Assembly (NCBI RefSeq): GCF_000701705.1
Contig: NZ_JNJP01000001.1
Location: forward strand, 124,001 to 188,000
Direction: 5' to 3'
From: Bilophila wadsworthia ATCC 49260
GTDB lineage: Bacteria > Desulfobacterota > Desulfovibrionia > Desulfovibrionales > Desulfovibrionaceae
Length of the DNA stretch: 64,000 nt
The notes beneath the pieces were generated by a model. That model was not told where the DNA came from and ran no database searches. It saw only the letters and a program-made list of their open reading frames with translations. Each line of letters begins with the position of its first letter. Positions within the stretch are counted from its first letter, which is position 1. The position numbers were made by a program, and so were the translations under genes. This document shows, one piece after another, positions 38,046-48,444 of the stretch.

Positions 38046-40169
38046 TTAGAAATCGGCCCGGAAGGTCACGCCGAAGGAGCGCGGGGCCCCCACCTGCGCG
38101 AGCGCCGACGAGCCGGAGAAGGCGAAGGCCACGCAATTGTACTTTTTGTCGAACACGTTCTTCGCCCAGAACGTGATGGAATAATTGTCCGTTTCCAGCC
38201 CCGTGCGCAGGTTCACCAGCTCATACGGATCCTGCTTGAGGGTGTTGGCGTCGTTCCAGTAGAACTTGCCGACGCCCTGCAGTTCGGCGCGGGTGATCCA
38301 TGTGAGCGAGTCCTCCTTGTGGAAGAAGTCGAAGGACTCCAGCAGCGGCAGACTGTACTGCAACGCGAGGTTGTAGGTGTATTCGGGGGCCAGAGGCGTG
38401 CGGTTGCCCGCGTAGTCCATGCCGGAAACCTTGTCCGAATAGCGGCGGTACTTGGCGTCCGTATACCCGAAGCTGCCCTCGAAAAGCAGGCCCTCCGTGA
38501 TCAGCGCGGAGGCTTCCACTTCAAAGCCCATGCTTCTGGATTTGCCCGCGTTACGGATGACCGTGTTCGCGGTGGGCAGCACCTGCGTCACCTGCTGGTC
38601 GCTCAGGTCGATGTAGAACAGCGAGGTGTTGAAGTTGACGCGGTTGTTGAACCACGAGGACTTGAAGCCAACCTCGTAGTTCCAGCTGTATTCGGGATCA
38701 AAGGCCAGATCCGACACATCGAGGAAACTCGTGTTGAAACCGCCGCTGCGGTAGCCGCGCGACACCCCGGCGTAGGTCATGAAGTCCGGCGTCCAGCGAT
38801 AGGCGATCTGCGCCTTGGGCAGAAACACGTCGTCGTGCTTCCGGCCTCTGATGTCCGAGCTCATGCCGGGGACGACCATCCCGCCCGCGAGATAGTCCGA
38901 GGCGTAGTCCAGCTTGTTCTTCTCATACTCGTAGCGGAGCCCGGCGGTCAGATCGAGCTTGTCGAACAGCGTATAGGTGGCTTGCCCGAACACGGCGTAA
39001 CCGTAAGTCTTGATGTCCGAATCCGCCGTGTTGGTCATCGCCATCGGAACCATGCCCATGTCGGCGGCGCCCTGCCCGTAGTTCAAATCCAGCGTGTGAT
39101 CCTGATGCTTCTTGTAGAGGTACAGCCCGCCAAGCCACTTGAGCGGCCCGGAGCCTTCGGGCGATGCGAACCGGAATTCCTGCGTGAACTGGCGATCCTT
39201 GATATCCTCCCTGGCGGTGATGAGGTCATAGGGCGTGAAGTCCTGATCGTTCCGGGTCACGTCGTTGTATCCCCGGTAGGCGGTGATGGAGGTCATCTTG
39301 AACCACGGCGCGTCGTAGGCCACGCGCAGCGAGGAGCCGAGCGTGTCGCGCTTGTCCCTGCCCTCGTAGTTATAGGAGACGTGGTGCGGGTTCTTGTCGG
39401 CCTGATCCATGTCCGTCAGCGGGAATACGCCGTCGTTGACCTTTTCCCCGTCCACGTTGGCCGTGACGTCCAGCTTGTCCGTGGGCATCCAGCGCAGCTG
39501 CATCCTGCCGTTGAGGCCCCGGCGGCGATCCACCTTCTTGTCCAGAAAGTCGTTTGTGTTGTAGCCGTCCATCTGCTCCGACGTGCCGGATACGCCGAAG
39601 AAGAGCTTGTCCTTGATGAGCGGCGCGCGCATGTAGAGCGTCGTCTCGTAGAGGTTTTCATTGCCGACCGTCTGCTCAAGACCATAATGAAATTCATTGT
39701 CAGGTTTTTTCGTGACGATGTTGACGACGCCGCCAAGGCTGTTCCTTCCGTACAACGTCCCCTGCGGCCCGCGCAGCACTTCGATCCGCTCGATGTCGAA
39801 CAGGTTGGTGTCGAACACGCGGGAGTCCATATAGTTCACGTCGTCCACATAAAAGCCGATGGCCGGGTCGTTGTTGACGGCCCCGATGCCGCGTATGAAG
39901 GCGTACGAGTTGCCCCGGAACCCCCAATTGGCGATGAACAGGTTCGGAACCTGCCGGGCGACATCCTGAATCGAGCGGATGCCCGAATCCTTGATCTGCT
40001 GCTCGGAAATGGCGGTCACGCTGACCGGCACGTCCTGCACGTTCTCCGTACGCTTTTCGGCCGTGACCAGCACGGGATCGAGTTTATAGGTTTCCTCCGC
40101 CCCAGCGGGCAGCGACCACGCCGACAGCAAAACCGCCGCAAGGATACCCGCTATGCCGTTTCTCTTCAT
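38046..40169 (-). CDS. TonB-dependent outer-membrane receptor
   Basis: 707 residues. Signal peptide MKRNGIAGILAAVLLSAWSL-PAGAEE; TonB box-like region LDPVLVTAEKR; plug domain with FIRGIGAVNN, IEVLRGPQGTLYGRNSLGGV; then a 22-strand-type barrel ending in a terminal phenylalanine (VTFRADF). It takes up a metal complex using TonB energy. It overlaps the NRPS stop by 4 nt and has AAGGGAAGG ahead of its start, so receptor and synthetase are made together. Confidence 0.93.
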   Translation of the reverse strand: MKRNGIAGILAAVLLSAWSLPAGAEETYKLDPVLVTAEKRTENVQDVPVSVTAISEQQIKDSGIRSIQDVARQVPNLFIANWGFRGNSYAFIRGIGAVNNDPAIGFYVDDVNYMDSRVFDTNLFDIERIEVLRGPQGTLYGRNSLGGVVNIVTKKPDNEFHYGLEQTVGNENLYETTLYMRAPLIKDKLFFGVSGTSEQMDGYNTNDFLDKKVDRRRGLNGRMQLRWMPTDKLDVTANVDGEKVNDGVFPLTDMDQADKNPHHVSYNYEGRDKRDTLGSSLRVAYDAPWFKMTSITAYRGYNDVTRNDQDFTPYDLITAREDIKDRQFTQEFRFASPEGSGPLKWLGGLYLYKKHQDHTLDLNYGQGAADMGMVPMAMTNTADSDIKTYGYAVFGQATYTLFDKLDLTAGLRYEYEKNKLDYASDYLAGGMVVPGMSSDIRGRKHDDVFLPKAQIAYRWTPDFMTYAGVSRGYRSGGFNTSFLDVSDLAFDPEYSWNYEVGFKSSWFNNRVNFNTSLFYIDLSDQQVTQVLPTANTVIRNAGKSRSMGFEVEASALITEGLLFEGSFGYTDAKYRRYSDKVSGMDYAGNRTPLAPEYTYNLALQYSLPLLESFDFFHKEDSLTWITRAELQGVGKFYWNDANTLKQDPYELVNLRTGLETDNYSITFWAKNVFDKKYNCVAFAFSGSSALAQVGAPRSFGVTFRADF

Positions 40170-43100
40170 GCCTTCCCTTCCCTTTTCAACAGCTCGTTCA
40201 TGAAATGCCTGACCTTCCCGGCCAGTTCCTCCGGATGCGTCTTGATCAGCATGTGCGCGCCTTCCGTCCGGTCATGGGACGGGTTGGCGAACACCGCGTT
40301 CCACGCCTCGGCCATCGTCTTCAGCTCTTCTTCCTCTTCAAGCGTGCCGACGAGGTTCAGCATGGGGGCTTCCACGGCGGCCCCGAAAGCGAAATCAAGC
40401 ATCGCCTGCGTGTCCACCCGGAGCGTGTTCAGATAGTCCCGGCGCTCGGCTTCGGTCATCTCCGCGAAATCGTAATGATAGACCTCCTTCGAGACGCGCA
40501 CGATCTCGTCCTCCGAGCTGTCGATGATTGCCCGCAGGCCGCCGATCACGCCCGGAGGCGGGCTCGCCACCAGCACGACCCCGGCGACGGGGCGCCCCTT
40601 TTCCTCAAGCCGCCGCGCGATCTCGTAGGCGAGGAACCCGCCGAACGAGTAGCCGAGCAGGAACAGCGGCGTGCCGTCGTTGAAGGCCGCAAGCTGCTCC
40701 ACGCACAGGGCCGCCATTTCGGGAATGGAGCGCATGGGCTCCCCGGCCTTGCCGTGTCCGGGCAGGTTCGCGGCGAGCACGGCGTAGGATGCGGGCAGCA
40801 GCCTGCCGAACTGCCGGTACATGGTAGGGTTGCCGCACGCGTAGGGCAGGCAAAAGAGCCTTGCTTCAGGGCGTTCCACATCCGTCAGCGCCACGATGCC
40901 CGCCTCTTCCGCCTTGCCTTCGCCCTTGCGGAGGATGCGGCTCACGATGGAGGCGACCGTCTGGTATTCGAAGGCTTCCTTGAGGCCGAAGTCGATGAAG
41001 CCTTCCTTCTTCATGCGCATGATGAGGCGCATGGCCTTGAGCGAGTCGCCGCCCACGTCCCAGAAATTGCTGGTCATGCCGAGATCCGTGACGCCGAGCA
41101 CATCCTCCCAGATGGCGGTGATGCGCTTTTCCAGTTCCGTCACCGGGCGGATCACGGCGGCGTCTCGTTTCCCGGCCTCGATCACCACGTCGGGGAGCCG
41201 GTTCTTGTCCAGCTTGCCGCTCGGCGTGCACGGCATTTCGCCGAGCAGCTCGAAGTGGGCCGGGATCATGTATTCGGGCAGCCGTTTGGCGAGATGGTCG
41301 CGCAGGGCCGCCGCGGGAACCTCGGAACCGGTATGGAAGGCCACCAGCGTGAGGCTTCCCGCCGTGTCCTCGCGGGGCACGACCACAGCCTCGGTCACGG
41401 ACTCGTGCTCGCGCAGCGCGCTTTCGATCTCGCCCGCCTCGATGCGGTAGCCGCGCAGGTTGATCTGGTGATCCTCGCGGCCGAGGAATTCGAGGTCGCC
41501 GGTGTCGAGCATCCGCACCACGTCTCCGGTGCGGTAGAGCCTGTCGGACGGATCAGCCGGGTTGAAGGGATTGGGCACGAAGGCTTCGGCGTTCTTCTCC
41601 GGCTTGTTGTGGTAGCCCCTGCTCACGCCCATGCCGCCGATGTACAGTTCGCCGGGCACGCCGGGCATGCAATGCTCGCGGAAACGGTTCAGGATGTAGA
41701 TCTGGGTGTTGTAGACGGGCTTGCCGATGGGCACCACGGGCAGATCCACCTGATTGTCCGCGTTGACCGGGATCCTGAAGTACGTCGAGGCCACGGTCGC
41801 CTCGGTGGGGCCGTATTCGTTGATGAACCGGTGGCCGGGGTAAAACTTCAACCACTGGTTGAGGTCTTTGGTGCTGATCACCTCGCCGCCGAGCATAACC
41901 CGCATGGACTCCGGCAGGGGGATGTCCGCATCGGCGAGGAATTCCCGCGCGCTGGAGAGCAGCGAGAAATGCGAAGGCGTGATGTTCAGGAACGTGATGC
42001 CCTTCTCGCTGATGAAGCGCAGCAGATTGTTGACGTCCTTGGTCTTTTCCTCGGACAGCACATGCAGCGAGGCCCCGACGAGGAACGGCGTCCAGTTGCT
42101 GGTCATGGTCATGTCGAAGGCGTAGGAGGTCACGAAGGCCAGCCGTTCCGCCGCCGTGATGCCTAGTTCCTCCTTCACCCACGTCAGGAAGTTGACGATG
42201 TTCCGGTGGGTGATCATGGCCCCCTTGGGCTTGCCCGTGGAACCGGAGGTATAGATCATGTACGCGAGGTCGTCCGGCGATCCGGCGGGCAGGGCCACGT
42301 CCGGGCGGTCAACATAGATGCCTGACGGCATGACGACCCGTTCCCGGAGCGATTCCGGGATGGCGGCGGCGCTTGCGCCCTCGTCCATGACGAGGATGTG
42401 CTCCACCCTGCCGAGCGCGCCTTCCAGTTCCTTGAGGTGTGCGGACTGGGTGAGCAGTACCCGCGCCCCGGAGTCCTCCAGCATGTAGGCGACACGATCC
42501 GTGGGATAGTCAACCCCAATGGGCAGGTAGGCGGCCCCGGCCTTCATGATGCCGAGCTGTCCCGCCAGCGTGTCGAAGCTGCGGTTCAGGAACAGCGCGA
42601 CGAACTCGTTGGAAGAGACGCCGAGGTGCCGCAGCAGCCCGGCCACCTGATCGGCCCGCTTCCCGAAGGCCGCGTAGGAGAGGCTCCGCCCTTCGTAGGT
42701 CAGGGCCTCGCTGTCCGGGGTACGCCGGATCTGCTCTTCGATCAGGCCGTGCAGCGTGGACTCGGGAATAGCCGCTTCGGTACGGTTGAGCGACGCGATG
42801 AGCGAACGGTACCGCTCCGGCACGATGTCCTCGCCGGAGAACGGATGATCCGGCTCATTCCGATAACGGATGAGCTGTTCGAGCAGGATGTGGTACTGCT
42901 TCGCCAGCGTCTCGATGAATTCGCGGTCGAAGAGATCGCGGATATAGTTCCAGTTGAAGTAGAAGACGTCGTTGTCGTTGCGGCGCACGCGGTAGTCGTA
43001 GATCACGAGATCGATGAACGTGCCCGGCGCGCCGGTACGGAATTCGGGCGTCTCCAGCTTGATGGTCTTCATGCCGCTGACTTCGCCCGCGTACATCCCG

Positions 43101-46100
43101 ATGGAGTTGCTGAAGATGATCGAGCTCATGGACGTGGCGCGCAGGCCCTGCCGCTCGAACAGCTCGCGGGAGAGCTCGATGGAGGAGACGGGCACCTCAA
43201 GGAGCTTGCGGGTGAACGCCTCGGCCTTGCGGGCGATCTGGACGATGGGCTCGTCGAAGTGGGTCTGCAGGCGTACCGGGAAGATGTCGATGAAGCTGCC
43301 CACGGTCTTGCGGGCCCCGGCGAAATACTGTTCGCGGTTGAACACCGGCATGTTGATGATCATGTCGTCCTGATGGCACCACACGTTCATCAGCTTGAAG
43401 TAGGCCGCGAGCAGCAGGGCGTTGAGGCTGATCTGCTCCTCGGCGGCAATGGCGTTGAGGCCCTCGATGATTTCGGGCCGGATCTCCTGATAGAAGGTGT
43501 CGAAATACACTTCTTTCAACAGGGCCGGGTTGCGCTTGGTGGGCAGGAGGGCCTTGGAGGGCAGATCCTTGAACAGCCCGAGCTGGAACTCCAGCGCGTT
43601 CTTGTATTCCTGCGTGCGCTGGCGCAGGTTTTCCACACGCACATAGTCGCCGAAGGTCATGGCCGCTTCGGGCAATTCCCACGGCTCGCCGAGCACCATG
43701 CGGTCGTAGGTGTTGAACAGTTCGTCGAACACCTGCATGTAGCTGAAGCCGTCCACGAGCATGTGGTCGATGTTCATGGCGAACACATAGCGATCATTGG
43801 CGAATTTCGTGATCTCGCAGAAGAACAGGGGCCATTCGCCCAGATCGAAACGGTAGTCGTTGAGTTCGAGGCCGCGCTGCAGGATGTAGGCCCGTTCCTC
43901 CGAAGGCGGCAGATGCGACACGTCGATATGTCTGGCGTGCACTTCGGGCACCGTTTTGAAGACCTTGAAACGGGGCTTCTCGCGTTCCTCGTCGATGACC
44001 GAGCGCATGATGGGATGGCGGCCGACCACATAGTTCAGCGCCTTGTCAAACACGTCGGGCCGGAAGTCGCCGTCCATGCGGGCGTTGAGGTAGATGTAGC
44101 AGCTCAGGCCGCTCGGCTCGTTCTGCACGAAGCCTTTGCGGTGGAAATACAACGTTTCCTGAAAATGCATCAGCGGAAAGTAGGCCACGTCGCCGTCCGC
44201 GTGCGTTTCGCAAAAGACGCGGGGCCACAGGTAGTCCGCCATCTGCCGGATGGTGGTCAGACGCAGGAAGTCCTCGCCGATCTCCGCTTCCGCAAACACC
44301 TCGCGGATAGCGTCGAACAGGGCGAACGCCTTGGAGATGTCCCCGATGAGGGGCATGAGTTCCGCGCTGACGCTCACGGCTTCGGCTTTGATGCCGAGGC
44401 TGGAAGCCACGATCTTCTGAAGAAGCGCCTCGATCTCGTTCTGAGGCGGCTCGATGCTGAAGTCGCGGGTGCGGAAATACTGCACCTGCTGCTCCACCGT
44501 GGGGAACAGGTAGCAGAAATTGCTTTCCATCTTGGCCCGGTAGATGTCCTCAAGCCGCGCCTGCATACGCATGGCCCGGATGGAATCCCCGCCGAGGCGG
44601 AACAGGTTCTTCTTCCTGCCGATGGCGTCAACGGGCAGTTCAAGCACGTCGCTCCACACGCCGAGCACGATCTGCTCGTGATCCATCGAAGCGGGATCGA
44701 GGACGGGCTCCTCATGCTCAAGCACGGTGATCTTGCCGTCGAAATCGCCGTTGAGGTAGCCCTCGCACAGCGCCTTGCGCATGACCTTTCCGCTGGACGT
44801 GCGCGGGATGTCGCCCTGCCGCGCGGCTATGAAGCGGTCGACGGAGAACCCGGCGAGTGTGGAAACCTGTTCGTTCATGCGGTGCAGGAGCTGCGCCAGT
44901 TCCGCATCAGCGCCCTTTTTCGCCGGGATGTAGAACATCAGGATGATCTCGCGGCCTTCCCGGGGATCGTACACGCCGCACGCTACCACGAGCCGGAACG
45001 CCTTTTCCATGCCGGACAGGGCGATGTGCTCGATGTCGGCGGGGTAATAGTTCTGCCCGCGCACGATGATGATTTCCTTGGAACGGCCAACGATGCACAG
45101 GTCGCCCTCGGCGTCCATGAAGCCCATGTCGCCGGTGGAGAACCACTCCCCGTTGAACGAGGACTCGGTCGCTTCGGGATTGTCGAAGTAGTCGGAGATG
45201 ACGTTGTCCCCCCGGATTTCCACCACGCCCACACGGTCGGCGGGCAGGGGCTTGCCGTCCTTGTCGGCAATGCGGACTTCGCAATACTGGACGGGCTTGC
45301 CCACGCTGGTGAACTCGGCCGCGTCTTCGCCTTTGGGCACGTAGCGGACAACCTGCTCCGACACCATGAGCCTGCGGTCGAGGGTGAACGTCTTCACCGG
45401 GGTATTGCGAGGGTGGCACGTCGCCACCAGCGTCGTCTCGGTAAGCCCGTAGCCGGGCATGAGCAGGTGCGGGGCGAGGCCCATCGGCGCGAGCTGCTCC
45501 TGCAGGATGCGGCACGATTCGGCGGAAATCATTTCCGCGCCCACCGTCCACACTTTGAGGCACGAGAGATCCACTTCGGGCAGCCGGTCGGCACGCAAGC
45601 CTATGTATGCGGAAAGATGCTCGATGCCGGTATTGGTGGCGGAGGTGATGGTGCCCCGGTGCTCGTGGATTTTTTCCATCCACAGGAACGGGCGCTGGGC
45701 GAACTGGAACGGGTCCATCTTGATCTGATCCATGCCCGCGAGCATAGGCATGAGGTGGCATCCGAACAGCCCGAAATCATGGAAGTACGGCAGCCACGTC
45801 ACCAGCCTGTCCTCGGATGTGCCGCCTTCGATGGCCCGCAGGGCGCGGATGTTCGCAATGAGGTTGCGGTGCGTGAGGCGCGCGCCCTTGGGCATACCCG
45901 TGCTGCCGGAGGAGAACTGGAGCACGGCGGAATCGTCATGCTGCGGGATGTAGCGGTCGTCCTCCTGGAAATCGACGATGCGGGCCTCCGTGATGAGGTC
46001 TTCGCTGGCTATGAGCGTGGCCCCCGTCCCTTTGAACATGTCCGTCAGCACGGCAAAGGCCCGCTCGTTGGACGAATCGGCCACGATGGGAGCCTTGATT

Positions 46101-46456
46101 GCCTCCCAGACGTGAAAAATCTTCTGCGCCTCCATCGAATCCGCTTTGGGCGTGCGCATGTGGGCGAGCGGCGCTGGCAGGACGCCGCTGAACAGGCATC
46201 CCCAAAAGATTTCAAGGAACGTGCGCGAAGCGTCCACCGAAAGGATCAGCGGCGTACGGGGCCGGAGCCCGCGCCGGTACAGCACCTGCGCCATCTCCTT
46301 GGCGTTGCGCAGCAATTCGGGGTAGCTCTGGAACTCCTCCGAGGTGTCCCCCGACGCGACATGGAAAATGCCATGTTCGGGATACCGGGCCGCCGTCTCC
46401 TCCAGAATGTCGACGAGCGTGCCCGAAAGCGGTTCGGGATGGATCTGGTTCATCAT
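40166..46456 (-). CDS. NRPS: AMP-ligase–ACP–ACP*–C–A–PCP–TE
   Basis: 2096 residues. Fatty-acyl-AMP-ligase-like domain 1-575 (LQFSSGSTGMPKGA, GYGLTE, STGDMGFM); carrier 1 with Ser625 in LGGDSIRAM; second carrier-like unit about 672-745 whose motif reads GDISKA instead of GDSIKA; condensation domain about 755-1200 with DHMLVDG (His898); adenylation domain about 1230-1755 (YTSGSTGKPKGA, NEYGPTEATVAS, Lys1748); PCP with Ser1805 in VGGDSLKAM; thioesterase to 2096 with GYSFGG (Ser1937) and GAHML (His2068). My manual reading of the A-domain pocket is D-M-T-N-M-G-E-V-A-K, closest to Asn/Asp codes. Predicted product: an N-acylated amino acid, released by the TE. It follows feoB by 18 nt. Confidence 0.92.
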   Translation of the reverse strand: MMNQIHPEPLSGTLVDILEETAARYPEHGIFHVASGDTSEEFQSYPELLRNAKEMAQVLYRRGLRPRTPLILSVDASRTFLEIFWGCLFSGVLPAPLAHMRTPKADSMEAQKIFHVWEAIKAPIVADSSNERAFAVLTDMFKGTGATLIASEDLITEARIVDFQEDDRYIPQHDDSAVLQFSSGSTGMPKGARLTHRNLIANIRALRAIEGGTSEDRLVTWLPYFHDFGLFGCHLMPMLAGMDQIKMDPFQFAQRPFLWMEKIHEHRGTITSATNTGIEHLSAYIGLRADRLPEVDLSCLKVWTVGAEMISAESCRILQEQLAPMGLAPHLLMPGYGLTETTLVATCHPRNTPVKTFTLDRRLMVSEQVVRYVPKGEDAAEFTSVGKPVQYCEVRIADKDGKPLPADRVGVVEIRGDNVISDYFDNPEATESSFNGEWFSTGDMGFMDAEGDLCIVGRSKEIIIVRGQNYYPADIEHIALSGMEKAFRLVVACGVYDPREGREIILMFYIPAKKGADAELAQLLHRMNEQVSTLAGFSVDRFIAARQGDIPRTSSGKVMRKALCEGYLNGDFDGKITVLEHEEPVLDPASMDHEQIVLGVWSDVLELPVDAIGRKKNLFRLGGDSIRAMRMQARLEDIYRAKMESNFCYLFPTVEQQVQYFRTRDFSIEPPQNEIEALLQKIVASSLGIKAEAVSVSAELMPLIGDISKAFALFDAIREVFAEAEIGEDFLRLTTIRQMADYLWPRVFCETHADGDVAYFPLMHFQETLYFHRKGFVQNEPSGLSCYIYLNARMDGDFRPDVFDKALNYVVGRHPIMRSVIDEEREKPRFKVFKTVPEVHARHIDVSHLPPSEERAYILQRGLELNDYRFDLGEWPLFFCEITKFANDRYVFAMNIDHMLVDGFSYMQVFDELFNTYDRMVLGEPWELPEAAMTFGDYVRVENLRQRTQEYKNALEFQLGLFKDLPSKALLPTKRNPALLKEVYFDTFYQEIRPEIIEGLNAIAAEEQISLNALLLAAYFKLMNVWCHQDDMIINMPVFNREQYFAGARKTVGSFIDIFPVRLQTHFDEPIVQIARKAEAFTRKLLEVPVSSIELSRELFERQGLRATSMSSIIFSNSIGMYAGEVSGMKTIKLETPEFRTGAPGTFIDLVIYDYRVRRNDNDVFYFNWNYIRDLFDREFIETLAKQYHILLEQLIRYRNEPDHPFSGEDIVPERYRSLIASLNRTEAAIPESTLHGLIEEQIRRTPDSEALTYEGRSLSYAAFGKRADQVAGLLRHLGVSSNEFVALFLNRSFDTLAGQLGIMKAGAAYLPIGVDYPTDRVAYMLEDSGARVLLTQSAHLKELEGALGRVEHILVMDEGASAAAIPESLRERVVMPSGIYVDRPDVALPAGSPDDLAYMIYTSGSTGKPKGAMITHRNIVNFLTWVKEELGITAAERLAFVTSYAFDMTMTSNWTPFLVGASLHVLSEEKTKDVNNLLRFISEKGITFLNITPSHFSLLSSAREFLADADIPLPESMRVMLGGEVISTKDLNQWLKFYPGHRFINEYGPTEATVASTYFRIPVNADNQVDLPVVPIGKPVYNTQIYILNRFREHCMPGVPGELYIGGMGVSRGYHNKPEKNAEAFVPNPFNPADPSDRLYRTGDVVRMLDTGDLEFLGREDHQINLRGYRIEAGEIESALREHESVTEAVVVPREDTAGSLTLVAFHTGSEVPAAALRDHLAKRLPEYMIPAHFELLGEMPCTPSGKLDKNRLPDVVIEAGKRDAAVIRPVTELEKRITAIWEDVLGVTDLGMTSNFWDVGGDSLKAMRLIMRMKKEGFIDFGLKEAFEYQTVASIVSRILRKGEGKAEEAGIVALTDVERPEARLFCLPYACGNPTMYRQFGRLLPASYAVLAANLPGHGKAGEPMRSIPEMAALCVEQLAAFNDGTPLFLLGYSFGGFLAYEIARRLEEKGRPVAGVVLVASPPPGVIGGLRAIIDSSEDEIVRVSKEVYHYDFAEMTEAERRDYLNTLRVDTQAMLDFAFGAAVEAPMLNLVGTLEEEEELKTMAEAWNAVFANPSHDRTEGAHMLIKTHPEELAGKVRHFMNELLKREGKA

Positions 46457-46474
46457 TGTCCTCTTGTAAAATGG

Positions 46475-48442
46475 TTAAACAAATACGGCTATATGATAGA
46501 CCGCGCACGCCATGCCCATCGCCAAGGCGAACATGGCTGCCAGCAACGCCAGCGTCCTGCCCCAGCTCCCCAGTTCACTGCGCAGGACGCTGATGGAGGC
46601 GATGCACGGAATGTACAGGTTGGAAGCCACGATGAAGGCCAGCGCTCCCGCCGGGGTGATGGAAGCCCGCAGAGCCTGCACGACGGCCTCATGGTCGGTC
46701 GCTCCCACGGAGAACAGGACCGCCAGCGTCCCCGCCGTCGTTTCCTTGGCGACGAAGGAACTCAGCAGCGCGACCGTAAACCGCCAGTCAAACCCCAGAA
46801 ACGAACCGAGGGGTTCCAGCCACCGCCCGAAACGGTACAGCCAGCTCGTCTCCACCGTGCCGCCGGGGAACGTGCTGATCGCCCAGACGACGATCAGAGC
46901 CGCGAAGATGTTGACCGCAGCGCCGCGCAGGAACAGCACGGCACGGGTGCGCACGTTGCCGAAGATCGTCCTGAAATTGGGGCGGTGGTACAGCGGAAGC
47001 TCCATGATGAGGCCGTTGGCGTAGCGGCCGGGAAGCGTTGCGTGCATGATCCTGCCCACAGCCCCGGCCATGAACAGGTTAAGGCAACTCACGCCGAGCA
47101 CCACGAGCAGGGCCGTACCCGCAGGGAACAGGGCAAAGGCGAACAGGAAGGCCACGCCCATCTGCCCGCTGCACGGGATAAACGGCAGCATACATAAGGT
47201 AATGAGGCGGCGGCGCGGCGAATCCACGACCCGGCTCCCGGCGATGGACACCGTGTTGCACAGGAATCCCATCATCAGAGGGATGGCGGATTTCCCGTCA
47301 ATGCCCAGACCGCTGAGGAAGGAATCCATGAGGTACGCCACCCGCGCGAGGTAGCCGGTGTCCTCCAGAAAAGAAAAAATGGCGTAGAGCGCGCTGATCA
47401 TGCTCAACAGGGCGACCACCCACCCGAAGGCGGGCAGCAGGGCATCGGCGGCGAGGCTCCCCAGCGGGCCGGGATAGGCCGCCTTGAGATCGGGAGCCCA
47501 CGCCAGCACCGCGAACAGCACAAGGCCGCCGGTCATCATGCCAAGCGCCGCGCCGAGCACGCAGCCCGCCGGGATGACCAGAAACGCGGCCAACCGTCCC
47601 CATAGCGGATGAAGGAGAACCCGGTCCCAGCGCTCGGTCAGCCCCCGGCCCGTACCGGATGTACGGACGGCCTTGCCACATGCGGCGTCGATCCATGCCT
47701 GCCGGGACGCGTACAGCTCCGGTGCGACCGAGGGGTCGCCCAGCAGCACACGGATCGCCTCCCGCTTCTCCCCGGAAAGGGTTTCCGTCCGGGCCAGCAG
47801 CCCCTCGTCGCCCTCGAACAGCTTGCACGCCGCCCAGAGCGGGGCGTACGGCAGGGCCGCCCCGATGATCTCCGCGAGCAACGCCACCTTGGCGGGCACG
47901 GCGGGCATACTGGCTGGGCGAGATGCCTCCGTAAGCGCCCGGAGCAGCGCATCCACGGCGGTCCCGTCCGCCGACGTGCCCACCAGCGGGATCACGGGCA
48001 GGCCAAGAGCCGAAGACAACGCAACGGCATCCACAGCCCTGCCCTCCTGCTCCGCAACGTCGGTCATGTTGAGCGCAACGACCACAGGCAGGCCGAGCGC
48101 CACCAGCTCGGACACGATATACAGGCTCCGTTCCACGCTCGCCGCGTTGACCACGGCGAGCACGGCGTCGGGTCCGCCGGAAAGCAGGTAGTCGCGGGCA
48201 ACTTCCTCTTCAGGCGAATGCGGGGTCATCCCGTAGCAGCCGGGCAGATCCACGAAGGTAAAGGCCACGCCATTCCAAAGGGCCGCGCCTTCCTTGCGAT
48301 CCACGGTCTTCCCCGTCCAGTTGCCTACACGCTGGTTCAGCCCGGTCAGCCGGTTGAACAGTGTAGACTTCCCGGTGTTGGGCTGGCCCGCCACCGCGAC
48401 AGTCAAGGATTTCCCCGCCGGATGATTCCGTAAAGCGCCCAT
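46475..48442 (-). CDS. feoB: Ferrous iron transporter FeoB
   Basis: 655 residues from the ATG behind GAGGAAGGG (an upstream TTG overlaps the FeoA stop). N-terminal G-protein: VAGQPNTGKSTLFN (G1), VDLPGCYGM (G3), ALNMTD (G4). The C-terminal permease part has two gate-like repeats, including CNTVSIAGSRVVDSPRRR and FIPCSGQMGVAF. It imports Fe(II) through the inner membrane. It is shorter than E. coli FeoB and heads the NRPS operon together with the FeoA fusion. Confidence 0.93.
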   Translation of the reverse strand: MGALRNHPAGKSLTVAVAGQPNTGKSTLFNRLTGLNQRVGNWTGKTVDRKEGAALWNGVAFTFVDLPGCYGMTPHSPEEEVARDYLLSGGPDAVLAVVNAASVERSLYIVSELVALGLPVVVALNMTDVAEQEGRAVDAVALSSALGLPVIPLVGTSADGTAVDALLRALTEASRPASMPAVPAKVALLAEIIGAALPYAPLWAACKLFEGDEGLLARTETLSGEKREAIRVLLGDPSVAPELYASRQAWIDAACGKAVRTSGTGRGLTERWDRVLLHPLWGRLAAFLVIPAGCVLGAALGMMTGGLVLFAVLAWAPDLKAAYPGPLGSLAADALLPAFGWVVALLSMISALYAIFSFLEDTGYLARVAYLMDSFLSGLGIDGKSAIPLMMGFLCNTVSIAGSRVVDSPRRRLITLCMLPFIPCSGQMGVAFLFAFALFPAGTALLVVLGVSCLNLFMAGAVGRIMHATLPGRYANGLIMELPLYHRPNFRTIFGNVRTRAVLFLRGAAVNIFAALIVVWAISTFPGGTVETSWLYRFGRWLEPLGSFLGFDWRFTVALLSSFVAKETTAGTLAVLFSVGATDHEAVVQALRASITPAGALAFIVASNLYIPCIASISVLRSELGSWGRTLALLAAMFALAMGMACAVYHIAVFV

Positions 48443-48444
48443 GC

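Noticed and set aside
38319..40436. Open frame of 705 codons opposite the TonB receptor
   Set aside because: Antisense shadow; the receptor frame has a signal peptide, plug motifs and a barrel end.
42398..47197. Open frame of 1599 codons on the plus strand opposite the NRPS and FeoB genes
   Set aside because: It mirrors the high-GC codon pattern of the real genes; the translation is His/Arg/Gln-rich with no recognisable domain and spans two clearly coding genes on the other strand.
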